Program-made: the position numbers and the translations under genes
Assembly: GCA_015143295.1 (NCBI GenBank)
Contig: CM026564.1
Span: forward strand, 14,930,416-14,994,415
Length of the DNA stretch: 64,000 nucleotides
Direction: 5' to 3'
DNA from: Tetracentron sinense
Lineage: Eukaryota > Streptophyta > Magnoliopsida > Trochodendrales > Trochodendraceae
The notes under the pieces: model-generated
Seen by the model: the letters and a program-made list of their open reading frames with translations, nothing else
The model's database searches: none
Told to the model about the DNA's origin: nothing
Part shown: one piece after another, positions 54,477-64,000 of the stretch
How positions within the stretch are numbered: position 1 is the first letter of the stretch
How the letters are laid out: each line of letters starts with the position of its first letter

Positions 54477-55678
54477 TAATTATATTCATTAAATAATTAA
54501 TAAAATAATCTCTAGATTTAAATTAACAATTAATTTAAACCATAGATTAACTTTTAATCTATTTAATTAAATGATTAACTTTTAATCACTTAAATAATTG
54601 ATTAACTTTTAATCAATTAATGAGCTTGTATTTCTTATGTGAGTGCCTCCACAGATTACTCTAGGACATTCTTACCCTGGCTTATCCAATGTTATCCCAT
54701 TGACCCTAAACAGGAAATACATCGGAATTGCCAGTGACGTGAAATATCCATGTTGCAATTGAATCCCAGTGTATGAACACTAACCTTTACGGATCCCACC
54801 ACATAAACTTTTAAATTTGATTTATCTTTCCAAATACATTATCCCTAATGGGCCTTCAAGATTGACATACTATCTAACCCATAGCCCATTGGAAATTATC
54901 CCGGTTTCCAAGACTTATGATTAAGCCATGAGAAACAATTTCTCATGAAAAAAATTGTGAGAAAATTCTTTTATAAGTATAATACCTTTTAATAAAAGTA
55001 TATTTCACAACTTATTTTGTTTTCAAAATCACCTGCGCAGGATTTGAACTTAATCAACTATCTTACACGGAACTTAGATAATTTCTTAAATTAATGAGCA
55101 TGGATTTCTTGTTTGAAATTCATCATGACTCGAACAGCTTTCTGACTATCAAACTGTCACTGTATTGTATTCCCTAAGATAGAAAATATGTTGGTGGAAT
55201 CAAAACAGTCAGATCATTGCTCAATCATAGATGAACTCATCAGATCGAAGGATCATCGAAACCGTTCAATGTGAATGAGAGACCAACTATCTGATAGTAT
55301 GTTTATGCAAGAGGTCTCTCGTTGAATGCAATCAGTCAGTGTACATTTAAGCACCCATATGCTGATCTGTAGTCTCCACTACAATAGTTCGAGATAGAAC
55401 TACATCTCAACTATTGAGAACATCTTAGCATTCTGGCAGCCATATAAGTGAAGTGCCCAGCTTCACCCATAGCTGTCACTATATAAGGTATAAGGAACCG
55501 GAAAGTTATATCTGCCTGTGATAATCTAATCACATAACTTTCCTGCAATATATCCTATGGACCTTTATCGATATCTCATATCGTATAGACCATCTCATGA
55601 TCATGGTCAATTACTCATAATGAATACACAATAGATTAAGAAGAAGCATTTATTAATCAAATTAATATGGTTCTAACA
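54477..55678 (-). mobile_element. Element W, right part
   Basis: On the minus strand it starts TGTTAGAACC, a typical LTR start, and runs about 1.2 kb without any long reading frame. A string of ATTAACTTTTAATCA-like short repeats lies at 54540-54620. The sequence resembles non-coding LTR retrotransposon derivatives in style, but I cannot name it. Confidence 0.55.
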
Positions 55679-57019
55679 ATCTAAATGACTTTTCTGGGCA
55701 TCATGTCTAACATAAAAGAAATAACAACCTCTCCCAATTCTTATAATTCGACAAATCAAACGTCACAGTTGATATTAAAAGTATTCATAATCACAATCTA
55801 ATTTAAATGTCAAAATCTCCTTTTTGTTTAATCAAGATCAATATCCTAATTATAACACCTTTAATCAATAATAATTCTCATAAATTTTAAACATAAAATC
55901 AAACTTACATATCATTAAAATACCACAATTAAATCATCCATTCAATTCCATCCATCATCCCATTTGCTTATAAATCCACATACTGCAATTGATTTTCCTA
56001 ATCCCCTTGTTGAATCATAATCAATTTAAACATGGTTCTTCACATTAAAATCTAACGATTCAAAAATGATAAAACAATGTCTTAAATAGGTACTCCACAT
56101 CCTATTTTAACCATGAAAGAATAATAAACAAAAATTATAGATTTAGTTCTTCACATCCTATTTTAATCATTCACTAATAATAGACTGTGATCATAATTAT
56201 GGTTCTTCACATCCTATTTTAACCATCCAAGAATTATATACTAAAATTATAAATCTAGTTCTTCACATCCTACTTTAATCATCCACGAATAATAAAATAA
56301 GAATTAAATATAGTTCTTCACATCCTATTTTAATCATTCAATAACAGAGATCATAATTATGGTTCTTCACATCCTATTTTAACAGTTCAATCATAATGAA
56401 ACAAAAATCATAGACATGTTAATAGATCCTACCTATTCTTACATCTTTACTTAGGTTTACTCATTTTTATTCATTCTTTTAGGTTAATATTCAAAATATG
56501 GGTCACTAGATCAGTTATTTACCTCACTTGATCGTCTATCACTTACGAATAGGTTCTATCTTGATCTTCACGCCTCTTTTCTCATTTTTCTGACCGAATC
56601 TTTGAACTCCTACAGTTCTCCCATTTTTGATCTCTCAGAAACTCTCTATTTTCTCTTTTAGGCTTAGAAGGTCTTAGAAACCCTCAACCCTCGAGTATAA
56701 GCGGTATTTATAACATTGGGAGCCCTAGGGACTCAAAACCCATGAGATCGCGCAAACCACCGCTGGAACGGCATTTTAGGCAATCGATCGCCGGTGCCGT
56801 TTTTTTTTTTTTTAATTCTTTTGTTACTTTTGTTTTTCTTTTATTTCATGAAATTTATCTCCATAAATTCGCTAAATCGAGTGAATCAAATGAGTTTTGT
56901 AACTCAAGATTTTTAATACATTAATCTCTCTTAGGATTTACGTATAATTTTAAGTACATTTATATAGGATATTGACTCATAAAATTATGAAACCAGGGAA
57001 TTTAATGCGGCTCATTACA
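55679..57019 (-). mobile_element. LTR Z, right part
   Basis: On the minus strand it starts TGTAATGAGCC at 57019, with a TATA box (TATAAATACC) near 56706-56715 and U3 to the right. A 60-70 bp imperfect repeat lies at 56030-56380. No matching 5-bp duplication flanks the full Z insert (GCACG on the left, GACAA on the right). Confidence 0.65.
56030..56380 (-). repeat. Imperfect 60-70 bp repeat in LTR Z
   Basis: Five to six copies share GTTCTTCACATCCTATTTTA and ATCAT, with variable AT-rich spacers. It lies downstream of the TATA box, in the part matching the candidate intron slot of Tekay LTRs. Confidence 0.75.
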
Positions 57020-60000
57020 GACAAGGATTCAACTGGGGTTAGGGTTGAAGTGGGTTCAATTGGGGTTTAGCTGAGGTTGGGTTTGAACTGGGATTCAGGC
57101 AGAGGTTTGACAATGGTTTAGATGGGCTTAGGTTCGAATCGGGATTTGGGTAGAGGTTCAACATAGAATTAGTTCGGGTTAGGTTTGAGCCCAGATTTCG
57201 ACTCGGATTTAATTATGGTTAAGTTAAAGCTGAGATTTAGGCAGTGTTTCAGCTAGAGTTTAGCTGGGGGTTAGGCTTGAACCGGGATTCGAGCAGAGGT
57301 TCGACTAGGGTTTAATGAAGGTTAAGTTTGAACTGGAATTTGAGAAATGGGTTAACTGGGGTTCAGTGGGTGTTAGGTTGAAACTAGATTTGGGCAGAGG
57401 TTCTGTTAGGGGGTTAGCGGGTGTTATGTTTGGAACGGAATTTGGGCTGAGGTTCGACTATGGTTTAGGTGGGGTTAGGTTTGAACCGGGATTTGGATAG
57501 AGGTTCTATAAGAGTTTAGTAGTTAAGTTCAAAACTGGATTTGGGCAGAGGTTTGAAAAGAATTTAGCTGGGGGTTAATTTTGAACCAAGATTCGGGCAG
57601 AGGTTCAACGAAGGTTAGTCTCAGGTTAGGTTCTAACATGGATTCGGGTAGAGGTTGTGGCCGGATTTAGTTGGGGTTATGTTTGAACCGGTTTTCAAGC
57701 AAAGTTTCAAACAAGTTTAGTTGCGGTTAGATTCACACTTGGATTCAAACAGAAGTTTGGCGAAGGTTCAACTAGGGTTAGGTTTGAACAGGAATTCAGG
57801 TAGAAGTTTAGCTAGGATTTTGTTAGGTTAGGTTAGAACTATGATTCGGGTAGAGGTTTGACTATGGTTTAGCTAGGGTTAGGTTTGAATTGGAGTTCGG
57901 GGCAGAGGTTCGGCCAAGGTTTAGCAGGGGTTAGGTTCAAACCAGGATTCGTGCAAAGGTTCGTCTAAAGGTTAGATCGGGTTAGGTTCAAACCGGGATT
58001 CGAGTAGAGGTTCAAACTGGGATTCGAGTAGAAGTTCAAACCGGGATTCGAGTAGAAGTTCAACTACGGTTTAGCTAGGGTTAGTTTCAAACCGGGATTC
58101 TTATATAGGTTTTGCTAGGATATAGTTGGGGTTAGGTTCGAATTAGGATTCGAGCAAATGTTTCACCAGGTTTAGCTGGGCTTAGGTTCGAACTGGAATT
58201 CCGGGCAGTGGTTCATATAGGGTTTAGTTGGGGTTAGGTTCAAATCGGGATTTGTGCAGAGGTCCAACTAGAGTTTAGATGGGTTAGGTTCGAATTGGGA
58301 TTCGAGCAGAGGTTCAACTAGGGTTTAGTTGGTGTTAGGAATGAACCGGGATTCGGGCAAAGATTCAACCAGGGTTTAGCTAGGGTGAACTTTGAACCAG
58401 GATTCGGGAAGTGGTTCGACTATGTTTTAGTTGGAGTTAGGTTTGAACCGAGATTCAGGTAGAGGTTCTGTATGGATTTAATTGTGGTTAGGCTCGGACT
58501 GAGATTCGGGTAGAGGTTTGAATAGGAGTTAGGTTCAGACTCGGATTTGAGCAAAGCTTCATCTTGAGTATAGATAGGGTTAGGTTCAAACCGGGTTCGG
58601 GCACAGGGTAGCAGGTGTTAGGTTCGAAACGGGATTTGAGCAGAGGTTAGACTAGGGTTAGCAAGTGTCATGTTCGAAATGGGATTTGGGCAGATGTTCG
58701 ACTAGGGCTTAGCTGGGGTTAAGTCAAACCGGGATTCGGGTATAGGTTTTGCTAGGATATAGTTGGGGTTAGGTTCGAATTAGGTTTCGAGCAAATGTTT
58801 CACCAGGTTTAGCTGGGCTTAGGTTCGAACTGGAATTCCGGGCAGTGGTTCATATAGGGTTTAGTTGGGGTTAGGTTCAAATCGGGATTTGTGCAGAGGT
58901 CCAACTAGAGTTTAGATGGGTTAGGTTCGAATTGGGATTCGAGCAGAGGTTCAACTAGGGTTTAGTTGGTGTTAGGATTGAACCGGGATTCGGGCAAAGA
59001 TTCAACCAGGGTTTAGCTAGGGTGAACTTTGAACCAGGATTCGGGAAGTGGTTCGACTATGTTTTAGTTGGAGTTAGGTTTGAACCGAGATTCAGGTAGA
59101 GGTTCTGTATGGATTTAATTGTGGTTAGGCTCGAACTGAGATTCGGGTAGAGGTTTGAATAGGAGTTAGGTTCAGACTCGGATTTGAGCAAAGCTTCATC
59201 TTGAGTATAGATAGGGTTAGGTTCAAACCGGGTTCGGGAACAGGGTAGTAGGTGTTAGGTTTGAAACGGGATTTGAGCAGAGGTTAGACTAGGGTTAGCA
59301 AGTGTCAAACCGGGATTTGAGCAGAGGTTCGAAATGGGATTTGGGCAGTTCGACTAGGGTTTAGCTGGGGTTAAGTCAAACCGGGATTCGGGTATAGGTT
59401 CGACAAGGGTTTAGCAGGTGTTAGCTTCGAAACAGGATTTAGGCAGAAGTTTGATAAAGGCTTAGTAGGGGTTTAGTTCGATCCATGATCCTGGCAGAGG
59501 TTCGGGGAAGATTCAGCTGTGGTTAGGTACAAACATGGATTCGGGTAGTGGTTCTGCTAGGATTTAGTTAGGATTAGGTTCAAACCGGGATTCAGGCAAA
59601 GGCTTGATCAGGGTTTAGCTGGGGTTAGGTTGAAACCAGAATTTGGGTAGAAGTTCAGCGAAGATTTAGCTGAGATTCGGTTCGAACCGTGATTCAGGTT
59701 GAGGTTCTGCTACTATTTAGTTGGGGTTAGTTCGAATTGGGATTCAAGCAGAGGTTCGACCGGGTTATGGTAGGGTTAGGTTCGAATTGGGATTCGGGTA
59801 GAGGTTGTACAAGGGATTAGTTTGGCTTAGATTCGAATTGGGATTCAAGCAGAGGTTTGACATGGTTATTTAGGGTTAGGTCGAATTGGGATTCGGGCAG
59901 AGGTTGTACAAGGGTTTAGTTGGGGTTATGTTTGAACCAGTATTCAGGCAAAGTTTCAACCAGGTTTAACTGTGGTTAGATTCGAACAGAAGTTCGGCAA

Positions 60001-61689
60001 AAGTTTAGTTGGGGTTAGGTTCAAACTGGATTTAGGCAGAAGTTCATCTACGATTTAGTTAGGGTTAGGTTAGAACTAGGATTCGAGCAGAGGTTCATCT
60101 ATGGTTTAGTTGGGGTTAGGTTACCACGATTTAGGTATCGGTTCAGCTAGGATTTAGTTAGGGTTAAGTTTGAACTAGAATTCAGGGCAGAGGTTCGGCC
60201 AGGATTTAGCTGGGGTTATGTTCAAACCAGGATTCATGCAAAGGTTTGGCTAAAGGTTAGATCGGTTAGGTTCGAATCGGGATTTGAGAAGAAGTTCAAC
60301 TATGGTTTAGCTAGTGTTAGTTTCAAATTGAGATTTTTGTAGAGGTTCTACTACGATATAGTTGGGGTTAGGTGCAAATCGGGATTCAGGTAGAGATTCT
60401 TCTAGGATTACGTTAGGGTTAGATTCAAATTAGGATTCGGGAAAAGGTTTAACTAGGTTTAGTTGGGGTTAAGTTCAAATTGGGATACGGGCAAAGGTTA
60501 GACTAGGATTTAGTTGGGTTAGATTTGAATCGGGATTTGGGCAGAAGTTTGACTAGGGTTTAGTTAGGTTTAGGTTCGAATCGGGATTTCTGTAGAGGTT
60601 CGGCTAGCTTTTAGTTGGGTTAGGTTCGAACAGGAATTCAGGGCAGAGGTTCAACCAAGGTTTAGCTGGGGTTAGGTGCAAACTGTGATTCGTTCAAAGG
60701 TTTGGCTAGAGTTTAGATTGGGGTTAGGTTCCAACTGGGATTCAGACAGAGTTTCAACTAAGGATTAGTTGGGTTAGGTTCGAACCGGGGATTCAGGCAG
60801 CGGTTTGACCCTGGTGTGCTGGTGTTATGTTCAAAATGGGATGTGGGTAGAGGTTTGGCAAGGATTCAGCGTGGTTAGGTTTGAACTGGGGTTCGACTGG
60901 GATTTAGATAGAGGTTCAACAATGGTTTAAATGGGGTTAGGTTTGAACCGGGATTAATTCGGTTTAGGTTTGACCCAAGATTCGAGTAGAGTTGCGAATC
61001 GGATTTTATTACGGTTCAGTTAAAACCGAGATTTAGGTAGAGTTTCAACTAGGGTTAGCTAGGTGTTAGGTTTGAACCGAGATTCGAGGAGAGGTTCGAC
61101 TAGGGTTTAATTAGGATTAGGTTTGAACCAGAATTCAGGAACAAGGTTAACTAAGGTTTAACGGGTGTTAAGTTCAGAACGGGATTTGGGCAGAGGTTCG
61201 ACTATGGTTTAGCTAGGGTTAGGTTCGAACTGGGATTCGGGTAGAGGTTCGATAAAGGTATAGCTGTTAGGTTCAAAACAGGATTTGGGCAAAGGTTTTA
61301 CGAAGGTTTGGTTGGGATTAGTTTTGAACCAAGATTCGGGCAAAGGTTCGATGAAGGTTGGACTTAGGATAGGTTCTAACATAGATTCGGGTAGAGGGCG
61401 TGCTAGGATTTAGTTGGGGTATGGTTTGAACTGATACTCAGGCAGAGTTTCAAGCATGTTTAGCTGTCGTTAGATTTGAACTTGGATTCAAACAGAAGTT
61501 TGACGAAGGTTCAGTTGGGGTTAGGTTTAAACAAGAATTTAGGTAGAAATTCAGATAGGATTTAGTTGGGTTAGGTTAGAACCATGATTCGGGTAGAGTT
61601 TCGACTTGGATTTAATTACGGTTAAGTTAAAACCGAGATTCAGGAAGAGTTTCGACTAGGTTAGTTGGGGGTTAGGTTTAAACCGGGAT
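57020..61689 (+). repeat. 51-bp satellite, block 5
   Basis: The array is again in the same orientation, with about 90 monomers. A 637-bp tandem duplication is clear: about 58114-58735 repeats at about 58751-59372 with very few changes. Other parts match block 4 (for example the ATTAATTCGGTTTA segment at 47650 and 60953). Confidence 0.95.
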
Positions 61690-61798
61690 GTTTCGGAATT
61701 CACATCCTCGTAAGGGTGCGGCAAGCCATCCGACTTACCGCAACTGATGACCGCCTTCTTGTGCCGATGGCATCATCCCTCACCTTATCTTAGTACTT
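61690..61798. other. 109-bp foreign insert in satellite
   Basis: This is a single segment with no likeness to the satellite and higher GC (GTTTCGGAATTCACATCC ... CTTATCTTAGTACTT). It interrupts one monomer exactly between GGGAT and TCGAGCAG, so nothing of the monomer is lost. No target duplication or terminal repeat is visible. Its origin is unknown. Confidence 0.8.
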
Positions 61799-64000
61799 TC
61801 GAGCAGAGGTTCGACTAGGGTTTAGTTAGGGTTATGTTCGAATCGGAATTCAGGAACACGATTAACCAAGGTTTAGCTGGTGTTAAGTTCGAAATGGGAT
61901 TTGGGCAGAGGTTCGGTTAGGGGGTTAACGGGTGTTACATTTGAAACAAAATTTAGTCATAGGTTCGACTATGGTTTAACTGGGGATAGGTTCAAACGGG
62001 GATTCAGGCAGAGGTTCTACAAGGGTAAAGCTGTTAAGTTCAAAACAGTATTTGGGCAAAGGTTTGACTAAAGTTTAGTTGGGGGTTGTTTTGAACCAAG
62101 ATTCGGGTAGAGGTTCGACATAGGCTGGACTCGATTTTGCTTCTAACATGGATTCGGGTAGAGGTCGTGCTAGGATTTAGCTGGGGTTTGGTTTGAACCG
62201 GTACTCAGGTAGAGTTTCAAGCAGGTTTAGCTGCGGTTAGATTCAAACTTGGATTCGAACAGAAGTTCGATGAAGGTTCAGCTGGGATTAGATTCGAACA
62301 AGAATTCAGGTAGAAGTTCAACTAGGATTTAGTTCGGGTTAGGTTAGAACCGTGATTCGGGTAGAGGTTTGACTATGGATTATTTGGGGTTAGTTTACCA
62401 GGATACAGGTAGCGGTTCAGCTACGATTTAGTTGGGTTTAGGTTTGAACCAGAATTCGGGGCAGAGGTTCAGCAAGGGTTTAGCTGGGGTTAGGTTCAAA
62501 CCAGGATTTGTGCAAAGGTTCGGCTAAAGGTTAGATTGGGTTAGGTTCTAATCAGGATTTGAGTAGAAGTTCAACTCCAGTTTAACTAGGGTTAGTTTCA
62601 AACTGGGATTCTTGTAAAGGTTCTGCTAGGATATAGTTGGGGTTAGGTTCGAATTAGGATTCAGACAAATGTTTGACCAAGTTTAGCTAGGCTTAGGTTC
62701 GAACTAGGATTTGGGCAGAGCTTCAATTAGGATTTAGCTAGGGTTAGGTTAGAAGCAGGATTCGGGTAGAAGCTTGACTATGATTTAGCTGGGGTTAGGT
62801 TCGAACTGGGATTCTGGTTGAGGTTCTGCTAGGATTACATTGGGGTTAGATTCAAACTGTGATTCAAGCAAAGGTTTGACCATGTTTAGCTAGGATTAGT
62901 TCAAACTGGGATTCGGGCAGAGGTTCAACTAAGATTTAGCTAGTTAGGTTTGAATCGAGATTCGGGCAGAAGTTTGACTATGGTATAGCTGGGGTTAGGT
63001 TCGAACTGGGATTCCGGTAGAGGTTCGGCTAGCATTTAGTTGGGGTTAGGTTCGATCCCGAATTCAGGACAGAGGTTCCACTAGGTTTTAACTAGGGTTA
63101 GGCTTAAATCGTGATTCGTGCAGAGGTTCAGGTAGAGTTTAGATGGGGTTAGGTTCCAAATTGAGATTTGGGCAAAGCTTGAACTAGGATTTAGTTGGGG
63201 TTAGGTTCAAATTGGGATGCGGGCAGATGTTCGACAAGGATTTAGGTAGGGTTAGGTTTGAACTGGGGGACGATTGGGGTTTAGCTAGGGTTAGGTTTGA
63301 ACTGGGATTCAGGTAGATGTTGGATAATGGTTTAAATGAAAATTAGCTTTGAACAGGGACTCGGGTAGAGCTTCAGCATAGGATTAGTTCAAGTTAGGTT
63401 TGAGCCAGGATTCAGGTAGAGTTTCGAACTCATATTTAATTGCGGTTAAGTTAAAATCGAGATTCATACAGATTTTTGATTAGGGTTTAGTTAGGGTTAG
63501 GTTTGAACTGGGATTCGAGCAAAGGTTCGACTAGGGTTTAGTTAGAGTTACGTTTAAACCGAAATTTGGGAACTAGGTTAACTATGGTTTAGCGGGTGTT
63601 AGGTTCAAAACAGGATTTGGGTAGAGGTTTGGTTAAAGGGTTAGCAGGTGTTATGTTCAAAATGGAATTTAGGTAGAGGTTTGACTATGGCTAGCTGGTT
63701 AGGTTCGAAAAGGGATTCGGGTAGAGGTTCGACAAGAGTATAGCTATTAAGTTCGAAACAGGTTTGGGAAGAGGTTTGATAAGGGTTTAGCCGGGGGTTA
63801 AGTTTGATCCAAGATTCGGGTAAAGGTTCGACGAAGGTCGGACTTTGGTTAGGTTCTAACATTGATTCAGGTAGAGGTTATGCTATGATTTAGTTGGGGT
63901 TAGGTTCGAATTGGGATTTTGGCATAGGCTCGGCCATAGTGTAGCTGAGGTTTGGTTCAAACCGGGATTCGGGCAGAGGTTCAACAAATGTTTAATTGGG
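61799..64000 (+). repeat. 51-bp satellite, block 6, continues past the window
   Basis: The monomer cut by the insert is completed here and the array runs to the right edge. Many monomers match block 4 and block 5 segments in the same order, so larger repeat units extend over several kb. Confidence 0.95.

Overview
This window is plant nuclear DNA, most likely from a eudicot, and is almost wholly repeat. I find no ordinary host gene and no tRNA or rRNA gene. The plant assignment rests on three things: a Tekay/Del-type Ty3/gypsy chromovirus primed by initiator tRNA-Met, a Tat-lineage Ty3/gypsy element with two RNase H domains, and a TTTAGGG-flavoured 51-bp satellite. Heterochromatin is the natural reading; the species is not identifiable from what I can see.

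The ground layer is one satellite array in a single orientation. It survives as six blocks (14104-15419, 19145-19864, 40324-41625, 43582-48470, 57020-61689, 61799-64000), about 15 kb in all. Retroelements have split it. Target-site duplications (TSDs) show the nesting. From the left: the end of an older Tekay element (1-1227 coding remnant, 3' LTR 1228-1761 plus 11578-13274) lies in a family-X LTR (13275-14103). A complete Tekay element (1762-11572, TSD GAAGG) sits inside that older 3' LTR. A family-X LTR (15420-19144, TSD GGTAA) carries a minus-strand Tekay solo LTR (16061-18374, TSD AATAC). A 20.5-kb Tat element (19865-40323) contains a solo LTR (35797-38241, TSD GCCCA). A truncated minus-strand LTR lies at 41626-43581. 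A deep nest at 48471-57019 holds a Tekay solo LTR (49558-52287, TSD TCATA) and a family-X solo LTR (53186-54471, TSD CCCTT).

The young Tekay element has an intact pol (protease, RT, RNase H, integrase, chromodomain) and a gag broken by small indels. Gag and protease join in frame only if a 142-nt GT-AG intron is removed. The Tat element has gag, protease, RT, RNase H, archaeal-type RNase H and integrase, broken by stops mostly of C-to-T or G-to-A type, and a 193-codon antisense ORF downstream of integrase.

The most interesting material is inside the LTRs. (1) Six or more Tekay-like LTRs share a short acidic reading frame (core PWVEEEY[VI]EE) just after a conserved hairpin and splice-acceptor-like site; two subfamilies differ there mainly at third codon positions. 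(2) The upstream leader exon lacks ATG, and the putative intron between is ATG-rich. (3) A promoter cassette, a conserved core flanked by TCGA-centred palindromes, occurs upstream of the TATA box in two otherwise unrelated LTR families. (4) Two slots in the LTR carry different, unrelated tandem repeats in different copies. The first about 5.3 kb of the window is rich in small indels and may be poorly polished sequence.
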